64,000 nt of DNA from the NCBI RefSeq assembly GCF_014649875.1, contig NZ_BMTW01000002.1, positions 310,001 through 374,000 of the forward strand. Reading direction: 5' to 3'. The DNA is from Streptomyces rubiginosohelvolus (lineage in GTDB: Bacteria > Actinomycetota > Actinomycetes > Streptomycetales > Streptomycetaceae). Shown here in pieces: positions 9,196 through 17,419 of the stretch. How positions within the stretch are numbered: the stretch's first letter is position 1; each line of letters begins with the position of its first letter. The notes under the pieces are model-generated. The model was not told the origin of the DNA. It did no database searches and was given only the letters and a program-made list of their open reading frames with translations. Both the position numbers and the translations under genes were made by a program.

Positions 9196-9987
9196 GTGAC
9201 GTACACCGAAGACTGCGCATCCGAGCTGCGGGGCGACCTCGAAGCCGCCATCGGCGGCTACATGGTGGCCGTGGCCGGAGTTCTGCTCGACGAAGAGGTT
9301 CCGGTGACCTCCATCTCGGCGTACGGAGACTTCGACGATCCGAGCCAGGACGACTTCGCGGGAGATGTCGAAGGGAGCGTGGAGTTCGCGGACGCCTTCA
9401 GGAGACGACTTCTCGGCGACGGCGGAGACGCGGGTCTGCTCTGGTGCGGCGTCTCCGGATGGTGCTTCTTCCACATACCGGAGGGTTCGGGCCGGTCCCT
9501 CCTGGAGACCGCCCGCTGGATGGGGGGCGGACTGACGCCCGAGCCCAGGCGCGTCGCGGCCTTCCTTTCGGAGGCACGGCTGGACGCCCGCAACGCGGGG
9601 AGCGGCGAGCGGCCCTTCTACCGTGCTCCCCGCAGCGAGCCGGACGCCCTCCTCATGCGGCTCAGGGCCTTCGACACGTCGGAGGAGTGCACGGAGCCGT
9701 GGTCCGGGAACAGCCGGTTCGCCTGTTTGCGGAGCTCCGCCTCCCAGCGGCATGCGGTGGAGGCCCTGACCGCGCCCGGTCAGGAGATCGTCGACGTGGC
9801 GCTGCACACCGGCGAGCTGAGGGCCCTGACGGAACTCCTGGAGTACGTGGAGGGGGACACCCCGCACGCCGAGTTGCGCGAGCTTGCCCGCTGCCTGGCC
9901 CGTGACCTCGTCCTGCGCGCACGGGACGGGGTGGAGAGCGTCGACGAGCACCGGGAAGCGTTTGGCTACGCGGTGGAGCGGCGCTGA
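9196..9987 (+). CDS. DUF6292-like hypothetical protein
   Basis: 263-residue soluble protein of unknown function. GTG start at 9196 with a GAGGAG ribosome binding site at 9183-9188. The N-terminal half has an alternating hydrophobic pattern with IGGYMVAVAGVLL, LLWCGVSGWCFF and GGGLTPEPRRVAAFL. This reads like the actinobacterial DUF6292 domain, though I recall that family only from general form. The C-terminal half (about 160-263) is helical. It is a single cistron inserted between the polymerase and the flippase genes, is preceded by a terminator, and codes for nothing obviously linked to polysaccharide. Confidence 0.6.
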   Translation: MTYTEDCASELRGDLEAAIGGYMVAVAGVLLDEEVPVTSISAYGDFDDPSQDDFAGDVEGSVEFADAFRRRLLGDGGDAGLLWCGVSGWCFFHIPEGSGRSLLETARWMGGGLTPEPRRVAAFLSEARLDARNAGSGERPFYRAPRSEPDALLMRLRAFDTSEECTEPWSGNSRFACLRSSASQRHAVEALTAPGQEIVDVALHTGELRALTELLEYVEGDTPHAELRELARCLARDLVLRARDGVESVDEHREAFGYAVERR

Positions 9988-10047
9988 CGGACGGCCGTTT
10001 TCCCTGCCCCCTCCCGGTGGGCCGGCCACGCTCGCCCGGCCTCCGTT

Positions 10048-11298
10048 TCAGGCCCGCCCGCCGACCGCGTCCTCGGCGACCGCCATGGCCGGGTCGGGCG
10101 CCACGGTGCGCCGACGCAGCCGGGCCACTCTGATCCAGGTGGCGGTGGCCTTGCAGAGCGAGCCCAGGAACAGCCCCCAGGCGGCGCCCGGGACGCCCCC
10201 GACGACGTAACCGCCCGCGAGGAGCGCCACGGCGGTGAGCGAGAAGACGACCTGGATGGCGAGCGTGGTGCGCGGGTCGAGCATGCGCAGGGCGAGCAGC
10301 CCGCAGGTGCCGACGGCCATCGCCGCGTACTGGCTGCCGGTCGCCGGGAGCAGGTCGGCGGCCACCGGCCAGGTGTCGCCGAGGAGTTGGTGCCCTGCGG
10401 AGTCGGGCAGCAGGGCGAGCACCGTGGCCCAGAGCACGGCGGTCCCCGCGAGGACGGCGGCGAGCGCGGCGGTGGCCCGGATCCGGCGGCGCTCGTCGCC
10501 GATGCGGCCGAGGATCGGCGGACCGAAGGACGTGGCCGAGGTGAACAGCACGTTGAGCGGTCCGAACAGGGTGGTCGCCCCGCGCAGCGCCCCGACCAGG
10601 AGGGGGTTGCCGACCGCGCCGAGGCCGAGGACGGACAGCTGGCCGGTCGCGTTGCCGACCCCGAACTCGACGGTGAAGCGCTGCCCGAGGTGGCCGCGCC
10701 GCAGCATCGGACGCAGCCGCAGCGGGGCCCCGGCAGTGGCGCGGTGCAGGAGGGCGGCGGAGAGCAGCAGCGCGGGGAGGGCGGACAGGCCCCAGACGGC
10801 GATCAGCCGGGCCGGGGACGCCCCGTAGTCCTGTACGGAGAGGGCCCCGAGCACACAGCCCAGCCGCAGCAGGTCCGAGGTCAGGGCGAGATGGGGCTGC
10901 TGGAGGGTGGAGAAGGCGTACCGTACGGCGTCCTGTCCCAGCACCACGGGCAGGACGAGGCCGAGCATCAGCAGGGCGCGGGCGGTGTCGCCGGGGACGA
11001 GGGCGCAGACGGCCGCGAGCAGCGCGCCGAGCACGGTGGCGGCGAGCACCGTGAAGGCCACGGCGGACCGGCAGGCGCCCCGGGTCTCCTCCCCCGCGCC
11101 GCGCTTGAGGACCAGGGGCTGTCCGGCGTACGCCCCCGAGACGCCGAGCAGCACCGTGAAGACCAGGTAGACCGCGGAGAAGCGGGCGAAGTCGGCGAGG
11201 GTGGAGAGCCGGGCGGCGGCCACCAGCACCAGGATGTTGGTGAGCGCCGCCACGCCCTGGTCCGCAACCGAGCAGAGGACGGCGGTGCGGGCTCTCAC
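10048..11298 (-). CDS. Wzx-like polysaccharide flippase
   Basis: Integral membrane protein, about 416 residues, with roughly twelve hydrophobic spans arranged as in MATE/PST-type flippases. It would carry the lipid-linked repeat unit across the membrane. Start: GTG at 11298, which overlaps the stop of the Wzz-like gene by 4 bases (GTGA). The open frame extends further upstream but that part is an antisense-type shadow of the Wzz gene, so it is excluded. Spans such as ALTNILVLVAAARL and AMAVGTCGLLALRML are typical; no soluble domain. Third gene of the GT4-Wzz-Wzx operon. Confidence 0.8.
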   Translation of the reverse strand: MRARTAVLCSVADQGVAALTNILVLVAAARLSTLADFARFSAVYLVFTVLLGVSGAYAGQPLVLKRGAGEETRGACRSAVAFTVLAATVLGALLAAVCALVPGDTARALLMLGLVLPVVLGQDAVRYAFSTLQQPHLALTSDLLRLGCVLGALSVQDYGASPARLIAVWGLSALPALLLSAALLHRATAGAPLRLRPMLRRGHLGQRFTVEFGVGNATGQLSVLGLGAVGNPLLVGALRGATTLFGPLNVLFTSATSFGPPILGRIGDERRRIRATAALAAVLAGTAVLWATVLALLPDSAGHQLLGDTWPVAADLLPATGSQYAAMAVGTCGLLALRMLDPRTTLAIQVVFSLTAVALLAGGYVVGGVPGAAWGLFLGSLCKATATWIRVARLRRRTVAPDPAMAVAEDAVGGRA

Positions 11299-12986
11299 CG
11301 GCGGGATGCCGGAAGGGTCAGGGAGCGCAGGCCGAGGGTCTCGGTGGGGTCTCCCGTGGTCTCGGGACTGTCCGGCTCCGCTGTGGGGGCGGTGGGTCCG
11401 CCGCCCCCGGAACGCCGGCGGGCGGACTTCGGGCGGCGCTCGGCGCGACGCAGCCGGCCCCGGGACGGGTGGAGCAGGGCGCCGAGGACGGAGCCGCCGG
11501 AGGCGCTGATGATCTCGCGGATGCGCTCCAGGTCGCTGCGGTGCACCTCGCGCGGGTCGCACACGATCATGACGCCGGTGACCCGGTCGACGAGGGCGAC
11601 CGCGTCGGCGTAGGAGAGGACGGGCGGGGCGAGCACGATGACGACGGTGCCCGGGCTGTCGGCCTCGCCGACGATCCGGCCGACGGGCGGGGAGGTGAGG
11701 GCGCGCGGGACGTTGTCGACGGTGGCGCCGGGGATCAGGGTGAAGGCCCCGGAGCCGGGGACGTCCACGCCCGAGCGGGTGCCGGTGGGCCAGCTGCCGT
11801 CGCCCTCCTCGGCGGCCCAGCGCGGCGAACGCGTCTCGTGGGCGGCGGAGCCCAGCTCCCGGGCGAGGGCCGGGGTGCGCAGGTCGGCCTCGACGAGCAG
11901 GACGTCCCGGCCCATCTCGGCGAAGGCGGCGGCGAGGTTGGCGGCAGCGGCGGCGGCCGCCGCGTTGTCCCCGCGCGGGGCGGTGACCAGCAGGCGGCGG
12001 CTCTCGGCGAACGACGGGTCGTAGGCGAGCCGGAAGGCGACCGCGCGGTACTCCTCGGCGAGCCGGGAGCCGCCGCGGCCGATGGCGAGCAGCCCTGCCC
12101 CGGCGGCGCGCTCCCGGGGCAGCGTGCCCAGCAGGGGTGCGCCGAGCGAGCGGACCAGCTCGCGGTCGGAGCGTACGGCGGGGTCGAAGACGAGCCGCAC
12201 CCAGGACAGCAGCAGCCCGAGCGCCAGGCCGACGACACCGCCGAGGCCGAGGAGCAGGGGCAGGCCCGCTCCGGTGGGCGAGGTCGGGGCGACCGGCTTC
12301 TTGTTGAGGTAGCCGGGGGTGGTGTCCAGGGCCTTCAGCTCGGAGATCTTCCGGCTCAGCTCGGAGATGGAGACGATGATGTTGGCGCGGGCGCTGGTGA
12401 CGTCGTCGGCCGCTCCCCCGCCGGCCTGCTCCTCCAGCAGGTCGCGCTTCTCCTCCAGCGGCTTCAGCTGGGCACGGTAGCCGCCCGCCATGTTCTCGAT
12501 GCTCTCCTCGGTGCGCGCCTTGCGGTGGGCGAGATAGGCGTTGGCGAGGGCTTCGGCGCGGGCGCGGGACTGTTCGGGGGTGGCGCCGGTGTAGGAGAAG
12601 CGGAGGGTGAGGGTGTTGGGCGGGTTGGTGACCTGGAGTCCGGCGAGCAGTTTGCGGGCGGTGACGTCGTCGCCCGCCTTGAGGAGGGTGCCCGCGGCCA
12701 GGGTGCCGACGGTGTCGCTGACGGCGGTCTGGCGTTCGGAGCCGATGTTGATGCCCTTGTCGGCGGTGGCTCCGGCGGCGAAGGGGTCGGAGATGGCGGA
12801 CCGGACCTGGACCTCGCCGGTGGCGGTGTACGTCTTCTCGCCGCCGAGGGCGAGATAGCCGCCGCCGAGCAGTCCGACGACCACGCCGACGGCCAGCAGG
12901 GCGCGGTAGCGCAGGAGTTGGCGGAACTGGTCGCGCAGGAGCGCCGGCTCGTCGTGGTCGTCCAGGACCCGGTTCACAGATGTCAT
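11295..12986 (-). CDS. Wzz-type chain-length protein with decayed tyrosine-kinase domain
   Basis: 563-residue membrane protein that should set polymer length. The N-terminus (LLRDQFRQLLRYRALLAVG) enters a first membrane span, followed by a long extracytoplasmic helical region and a second span near residue 245. A C-terminal BY-kinase-like domain follows (about 320-500). Its Walker A site reads TAPRGDNAAA (about 330), without GK[ST]. Walker A' is intact (LLVEADLRTP, about 363). Walker B reads VVIVLAPP, with no Asp. No C-terminal tyrosine cluster is present. Kinase activity is therefore unlikely and the domain may only scaffold. Start ATG 12986 overlaps the GT4 stop by ATGA. Confidence 0.85.
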   Translation of the reverse strand: MTSVNRVLDDHDEPALLRDQFRQLLRYRALLAVGVVVGLLGGGYLALGGEKTYTATGEVQVRSAISDPFAAGATADKGINIGSERQTAVSDTVGTLAAGTLLKAGDDVTARKLLAGLQVTNPPNTLTLRFSYTGATPEQSRARAEALANAYLAHRKARTEESIENMAGGYRAQLKPLEEKRDLLEEQAGGGAADDVTSARANIIVSISELSRKISELKALDTTPGYLNKKPVAPTSPTGAGLPLLLGLGGVVGLALGLLLSWVRLVFDPAVRSDRELVRSLGAPLLGTLPRERAAGAGLLAIGRGGSRLAEEYRAVAFRLAYDPSFAESRRLLVTAPRGDNAAAAAAAANLAAAFAEMGRDVLLVEADLRTPALARELGSAAHETRSPRWAAEEGDGSWPTGTRSGVDVPGSGAFTLIPGATVDNVPRALTSPPVGRIVGEADSPGTVVIVLAPPVLSYADAVALVDRVTGVMIVCDPREVHRSDLERIREIISASGGSVLGALLHPSRGRLRRAERRPKSARRRSGGGGPTAPTAEPDSPETTGDPTETLGLRSLTLPASRR

Positions 12987-14245
12987 CGGCGGCCACTGTC
13001 CTGTCCGTCCCGCAGGACCTCGGCGAGCAGGTCGTCGAAGCGGGCGAGTCCCGCCTCCCGGCTCAGATGGCGTGCGACGTACCGCGGCCCCTCGGCCCCG
13101 AGGGCGCCGGCGGCGGCCGGGTCGGCGGCGAACTTCTGCACGGCTTCCAGCAGGGCGGCCGGGTCCTCGGGGGCGACGAGGACTCCGGCGCCGGAGCGGC
13201 GGACCTCGTCCGCGGTGCCGCCCTCGTCGGCGACGGAGGCGACCACGGGGCGGCCGGAGGTGAAGTAGGAGGTGAGCTTGGAGGGGACGCTCATGTCGAG
13301 GACCGAGGCGCGCTGGGTCACCGCGAGGACGTCGGCGGCGGCCAGCACGTCGGTGAACTCCTCGGCCCCCGCGGGCTCCAGGAACTCCACGTTGCCGAGC
13401 CCCTCGGCGCGGGCGCGCAGGGCGTCGCGCTGGTTGCCGTCGCCCATCAGGACGACGCGGACGCCGGGGGCGAGCCGGGCGGCCTCCACCAGGACCTCCA
13501 GGCCCTGCTTGAGGCCCATGTTGCCGGAGTGCAGGATCACCGGGACGCCGTCGGGCCAGCCGAGCCGGGCCCGGGTCGCGGCCCGGTCGGCGGTGGGGCC
13601 CTGCACATGCGTCCAGTTGGGGACGAGGCGGATGCGGCCGGGGTCGACGCCGAGGGCCCGGACGCCGGGGACGAAGCTCTCGTGGATGACCCCGACGAGG
13701 GCGGCCCCGCGCAGTGCGTACCGCTCGGCGGCCGCGGCGACGGCGGCGGCCCGGCCCCCGCCCCGGATGCCGCTCTGCGCGGCGGCGGCGCCCATCAGGT
13801 CCTGGACGACGGGGAGGTAGGGCACGCGGTGGTGCCGGGCGAGGCGGGCTCCGATGACTCCGCCGGCGAGGCTGGGCATCTGGGAGATCACGACGTCGGG
13901 GCGGCCGGGCGGCGGTGCGATCAGTCCCGTGGCGAGGATGCTGGCCTCGAAAGCGGCGCGCTTCAGGGCCGTCTGACGGGATGGCACATAATGGCGGCGT
14001 CGGTGCACGCCGACGCCGCCGCGTATCTCCACCGTCCGCCACACGTCCCGGTAGCTCTCCTCCAGCCGCCAGGAGGGGTAGTGCGGCATGCCGGTGAGCG
14101 CCCGGACTCGGGCGCCGGACGAGGCCCAGTGCTCCGCGAGTTGGGTGGCGTACGGGCCTATGCCGGTGAGCTCCGGCGCATAGTTGGTCGAGACCAGCAG
14201 AAGTCGGCGGCCCCGGATCGGACCCGGCCTTGCAGCATCGGACAT
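12983..14245 (-). CDS. family 4 glycosyltransferase (WcaI/WbuB-like)
   Basis: 420-residue GT-B glycosyltransferase. It begins RRLLLVSTNYAPELTGIGPY, the pattern of the colanic-acid WcaI-like subgroup, where the glycine of TGIGPY binds donor or acceptor. The C-terminal domain has HSGNMGLKQGLEVLVEAAR, VLMGDGNQR and SVPSKLTSYFTSGRPVVAS, typical donor-site motifs. ATG 14245 is chosen over upstream frame codons because the family sequence begins a few residues later and GGGGAAGG precedes it. First gene of a three-gene operon with the Wzz- and Wzx-like genes, all coupled by 4-base overlaps. Confidence 0.86.
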   Translation of the reverse strand: MSDAARPGPIRGRRLLLVSTNYAPELTGIGPYATQLAEHWASSGARVRALTGMPHYPSWRLEESYRDVWRTVEIRGGVGVHRRRHYVPSRQTALKRAAFEASILATGLIAPPPGRPDVVISQMPSLAGGVIGARLARHHRVPYLPVVQDLMGAAAAQSGIRGGGRAAAVAAAAERYALRGAALVGVIHESFVPGVRALGVDPGRIRLVPNWTHVQGPTADRAATRARLGWPDGVPVILHSGNMGLKQGLEVLVEAARLAPGVRVVLMGDGNQRDALRARAEGLGNVEFLEPAGAEEFTDVLAAADVLAVTQRASVLDMSVPSKLTSYFTSGRPVVASVADEGGTADEVRRSGAGVLVAPEDPAALLEAVQKFAADPAAAGALGAEGPRYVARHLSREAGLARFDDLLAEVLRDGQDSGRR

Positions 14246-14396
14246 CGGACGATCGCCTTCCCCCCACGACAGCCGCTGTTCCCGGCGAGGAACAGCCCCC
14301 ATCGAGCTTATCCGTTCACGGCTTGCACAAGTGTTCTTCACAGTAAGGTCGTTGGAACATCACCGGATCACGTTCACCGTGGGGGGAGAGATACGG

Positions 14397-14846
14397 ATGG
14401 TGCAGCACAGGGTGGGTTACGCACCCGGGGTGTACGACCTGTTCCACGTCGGGCACCTCAACATCCTGCGTCATGCCCGCAGTCAGTGCGACTACCTGGT
14501 CGCGGGGGTCGTGTCGGACGAGATGGCCGCGCTCGCCAAGGGCCATACACCGATGATCCCGCTCCGCGAACGACTGGAGATCGTCCGCAGCGTGCGCTTC
14601 GTGGACGCCGCGTTCGTGGAGACCGTGCCGGACAAGGTCGAGACCTGGCAGCAGGTCCGGTTCGACGTGATCTTCAAGGGCGACGACTGGCGGGGCACGG
14701 AGAAGGGGATGAAGCTGGAGCGCGACTTCGCCGAAGTGGGCGTGGAGGTCGTCTACTTCCCGTACACCGTGCATACGTCCAGCACTCAGCTGCGCCGGGC
14801 GCTGGACGTCCTCGTCAGCCGGCCCGGAGCGCTTTCAGCTCCCTGA
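14397..14846 (+). CDS. TagD-like cytidylyltransferase
   Basis: Nucleotidyltransferase of the glycerol-3-phosphate cytidylyltransferase type, 149 residues, expected to make a CDP-activated alcohol such as CDP-glycerol. The catalytic HxGH (DLFHVGHLNILRHA, about residues 15-28) and the C-terminal substrate/CTP motif (VHTSSTQLRR, equivalent of ISTT) are both present. ATG 14397 is chosen: GGGGAGAG at 14383-14390 precedes it and the protein then starts at the family position. It converges on, and overlaps by 32 bases, a CDP-alcohol phosphotransferase gene that could use its product. The alcohol could also be another alditol phosphate. Confidence 0.86.
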   Translation: MVQHRVGYAPGVYDLFHVGHLNILRHARSQCDYLVAGVVSDEMAALAKGHTPMIPLRERLEIVRSVRFVDAAFVETVPDKVETWQQVRFDVIFKGDDWRGTEKGMKLERDFAEVGVEVVYFPYTVHTSSTQLRRALDVLVSRPGALSAP

Positions 14847-15552
14847 ACCACTTGGCGAGGAAGGCCGCCAGGAACAGCGTGTGCACGACCGCGAGCACGG
14901 CGTACCCGGCGCGGAAGGCCCCGGGTGCGCCGAGCAGCAGGAACACCAGGCAGAACACCCCGTAGTCGGCGGGCAGCAGGGCCACGGCCCGTACCCGCGA
15001 GACGGGCCCCGCCGGCGCCGCCGCCCAGGACGGGCCCCGGCCACTCGCCGCCGCCTTGCCGAGGTGTTCGCGCAGGAGCCCCGCGCAGAAGGTGACCACG
15101 GCGGCCAGCTGAAAGCCGAGCGGCAGCAACAGCCAGGCATCCGAGGGCAGTTCACCGAAGCGATAGAAGGAGATCAGGACCGCGGTGTGGACGAGCAGCA
15201 GCTTCCCGCAGTCCACGACATGGTCCAGCCACTCCCCGTCGGGCCCGCCCCGGCCGGTGAGCCGGGCGAGCTGCCCGTCGGCGGAGTCGAAGGCGAAACC
15301 GAGCGCGAGGGCCGCGTAGACCAGGACGGCGAGCGTCCAGGACGGCTCGACGAGCGCCACCGACGCCACCGCACCGTAAGTGAACAGCGCGCTGATCACA
15401 GTCACTTGATTGGGCGTAAGTCCCGCCCGGTAGGCCCCGGCCGCGAGCACGCGGCCGGCGGGCCGGTTCACGTACCGCGAGTAGAGCGAGACGCCTTTGG
15501 CGCTCTTCTGTGCGCCGCGCAATTCGCGCAGCACGGTGCCCGTGCTTCCCAC
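14815..15552 (-). CDS. CDP-alcohol phosphatidyltransferase family protein
   Basis: Membrane phosphotransferase of 245 residues that moves a phospho-alcohol from a CDP donor to an acceptor alcohol. The full family motif D(x)2DG(x)2AR(x)8G(x)3D(x)3D is present, from DSADGQLAR to GEWLDHVVD (about residues 88-113), so the active site is intact. Six or so membrane spans surround it. It faces the TagD-like gene tail to tail, suggesting that the pair makes a phospholipid or a phospho-alditol-modified lipid anchor connected with the adjacent polysaccharide. ATG at 15552. The acceptor cannot be named from sequence. Confidence 0.87.
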   Translation of the reverse strand: MGSTGTVLRELRGAQKSAKGVSLYSRYVNRPAGRVLAAGAYRAGLTPNQVTVISALFTYGAVASVALVEPSWTLAVLVYAALALGFAFDSADGQLARLTGRGGPDGEWLDHVVDCGKLLLVHTAVLISFYRFGELPSDAWLLLPLGFQLAAVVTFCAGLLREHLGKAAASGRGPSWAAAPAGPVSRVRAVALLPADYGVFCLVFLLLGAPGAFRAGYAVLAVVHTLFLAAFLAKWFRELKALRAG

Positions 15553-15717
15553 TACGCCCCCCAGCGTCCGGCAGTGCCCGCATCATGGCACGCGGACACC
15601 GGACCTGTGGGGTCTTTGGATCTCCTTACCTCCGGGGTAATCGACGCCGCCGGGGCCCCGGGACCAAGGTGGGTGCACCGCCCCGGACCGCCGGGGCGCC
15701 CACGGAGAGGACCCGCC

Positions 15718-16086
15718 ATGACCGCGTACGACGAGACCGTCCAGCGCTACTTCGCCGCCTGGAACACGACCGGGTCCGAGGAGCGGGCGAAGGCGGTGGC
15801 CGCCGCGTTCACCGACGACGCCGGCTACACCGACCCGCAGGCCGACGTGCGCGGGCACGAGGGGCTCGCGGCCCTGATCGGCGGCGTGCACGAGCAGTTC
15901 CCCGGCTTCCGCTTCACACTGACCGGCACACCGGACGGGCACCACGACCTGGTCCGGTTCTCCTGGGAGCTGGTCTCCTCGGCGGACGGCTCCGCCCCGG
16001 TGGCCGGGTTCGACGTGGCCCGGCTGGCCGAGGACGGCCGGATCAGCTCGGTGAGCGGATTCCTGGACCGCGTACCGGCGGCGTGA
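15718..16086 (+). CDS. SnoaL/NTF2-like small protein
   Basis: 122-residue protein of the NTF2-like fold. It begins MTAYDETVQRYFAAWNTT, then FTDDAGYTDPQADVRGHEGLAALI and VRFSWEL, the usual layout of SnoaL-like polyketide cyclase or steroid-isomerase-like proteins with a conical cavity. ATG 15718 follows GGAGAGGA at 15703-15710; a longer open frame upstream is a shadow of the divergent phosphotransferase gene. It is a single cistron between the polysaccharide locus and the antiporter operon. Substrate unknown; these proteins can be enzymes or ligand binders. Confidence 0.8.
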   Translation: MTAYDETVQRYFAAWNTTGSEERAKAVAAAFTDDAGYTDPQADVRGHEGLAALIGGVHEQFPGFRFTLTGTPDGHHDLVRFSWELVSSADGSAPVAGFDVARLAEDGRISSVSGFLDRVPAA

Positions 16087-16104
16087 ACCCGCCCCGCACC
16101 ACGG

Positions 16105-16458
16105 TCACTTCCCGCCGGTGAGCTGCTCGTCGAGCTCGTCGAAGAGCAGCTCGCTGTGGTCGACCTGGCCGGTGCGGTAGGCGGAGCGGGCCACCAGATG
16201 CGAGGCGACCGGTCCGGTGAGCATCTGGAAGAAGGCGATGAGGGCGAGGGTGGCGAGTTCCATGCCGCCGCGCAGCCGCAGCGCCACCCCGGCCAGCACC
16301 AGGATCATGCCGAGGGTCTGCGGTTTGGTGGCGGCATGGCTGCGGGAGAGGACGTCGGGCAGCCGGAGCATGCCGATCACCCCGAGCAGACAGGTCGCGG
16401 CGCCGATCAGGAGCAGGACGGCGCCGGCCGTGTCGACGATCTGGAGCCAGAGGTTCAC
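16105..16458 (-). CDS. mnhG: Mrp Na+/H+ antiporter subunit G
   Basis: 117-residue membrane protein with three spans, last gene of the Mrp operon. The signature GMLRLPDVLSRSHAATKPQTLG (about residues 24-45, shown here as one motif split by the RLPD and HAATK cores) is diagnostic for MnhG/MrpG. GTG 16458 overlaps the F-subunit stop by 4 bases. It works with the other subunits in one complex that exchanges sodium for protons at the plasma membrane, supporting pH and salt tolerance. Confidence 0.92.
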   Translation of the reverse strand: MNLWLQIVDTAGAVLLLIGAATCLLGVIGMLRLPDVLSRSHAATKPQTLGMILVLAGVALRLRGGMELATLALIAFFQMLTGPVASHLVARSAYRTGQVDHSELLFDELDEQLTGGK

Positions 16459-16793
16459 CGCGGGCCCTCCTGGGCGTCGTCGGAGTGCGGAGGCGAGCCG
16501 TTCGGATCGCGGGGCCGGTCGCGTACGGCGATGAAGCGGGCGATGCCCACCGAGCCGGTGAAGCCGAGGAACGCCAGCACCAGCATGATCGGGAAGTAGA
16601 ACGGGTCCCGGGCGAAGGCCGATTTGGCGGCCAGACCGGCGATGATCAGCGCGGCGCAGACGTCCAGCGAGATCGCCCGGTCGAGCATGGAGGGGCCTCG
16701 CCAGATCCGGGCGAGCAGCAGTGCCCCGGCGATGAGGATCAGGACGACGGCGCAGGTAAGCAGGGCCTGGTCGACCCGTTCGGGTGCGGTCAC
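16455..16793 (-). CDS. mnhF: Mrp Na+/H+ antiporter subunit F
   Basis: 112-residue membrane protein with three spans. RIWRGPSMLDRAISLDV (about residues 29-45) is the conserved MrpF loop, followed by AALIIAGLAA and the last span FYFPIMLVLAFLGFTGSVG. The C-terminus is a short charged tail. ATG at 16793 overlaps the E-subunit stop by ATGA and its own stop overlaps the G-subunit start. Length is normal or slightly long for the family. Confidence 0.92.
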   Translation of the reverse strand: MTAPERVDQALLTCAVVLILIAGALLLARIWRGPSMLDRAISLDVCAALIIAGLAAKSAFARDPFYFPIMLVLAFLGFTGSVGIARFIAVRDRPRDPNGSPPHSDDAQEGPR

Positions 16794-17419
16794 GGTGCGG
16801 GCCTCCCGGCGGCGAGCTGGGGCGGTGGCGGGGGTTCGGCGACCCGGGCGATCTCGTCACGGGTGCCGAAGGCCCGTACGGTCAGTTCCTCCACGCGCCA
16901 GACCTGACGCCGGGCGGCTTCGAGCTCCTCGGGCCGGTCGGCGTCCAGGACGTGCACGAAGACGGTGGCCGTCGCCCGGCGCACCTCGATGATCGATCCG
17001 CCGGGGACGTTGGAGACGGCGACGGCGGTGGCGGCGAGCATCAGGTCGCTGCGGCAGCGCAGGGGGACGCCGATCACGGCGGCCCGGTGCGGCAGGCCGA
17101 ACAGGGTCTGGCGGGTGACCTTCACGGCCGAGGTGTACATGTCGTAGAAGAGGTAACCGGCCAGGCGCAGGATGCCCCAGGGGTGGAGCCGCAGTCCGAG
17201 GTCGACCCGGGGCAGCGGGAAGGCGAGGCAGACGGCGACCGATACGACCAGGCCGGTCAGGACGTTGGCCCAGGTGAGGGTGGACCAGAGCAGCACCCAG
17301 ATGACGGTGAGCCAGGCGATCAGCGGCAGGTCGAGCACCCGCCGCCGACGGGTGCCGAACTCGAAGCTCAGGGGTGGCAGATCGGCGTTGCGGAAGGAGA
17401 AGCCCAGAACGCGTTTCAC
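16790..17419 (-). CDS. mnhE: Mrp Na+/H+ antiporter subunit E
   Basis: 209-residue subunit with an N-terminal membrane part (LPLIAWLTVIWVLLWSTLTWANVL) and a soluble C-terminal domain typical of MnhE. The conserved P(L/R)VDL element and the YLFYDMYTSAVKVTRQTLF segment are present, followed by SNVPGGSIIEV. ATG 17419 overlaps the D-subunit stop by ATGA. The N-terminal extension before the first span (about 30 residues) is a little longer than in Bacillus homologues, common in actinobacteria. Confidence 0.9.
   Translation of the reverse strand: MKRVLGFSFRNADLPPLSFEFGTRRRRVLDLPLIAWLTVIWVLLWSTLTWANVLTGLVVSVAVCLAFPLPRVDLGLRLHPWGILRLAGYLFYDMYTSAVKVTRQTLFGLPHRAAVIGVPLRCRSDLMLAATAVAVSNVPGGSIIEVRRATATVFVHVLDADRPEELEAARRQVWRVEELTVRAFGTRDEIARVAEPPPPPQLAAGRPAP

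Noticed and set aside
9988..10047. Possible terminator made of GGCCGG/CCGGCC elements between the DUF6292-like gene and the flippase.
   Set aside because: Stems of only 4-6 bp in very GC-rich sequence, not better than chance.
10048..12996. Single long minus-strand frame joining the flippase to an upstream stretch.
   Set aside because: The upstream part is an out-of-frame reading of the Wzz-like gene. The GTG at 11298 with a GTGA overlap explains the real start.
14881..15717. An N-terminal extension of the SnoaL-like protein.
   Set aside because: It is antisense to the CDP-alcohol phosphotransferase and has no domain; the ATG at 15718 has a good ribosome binding site.
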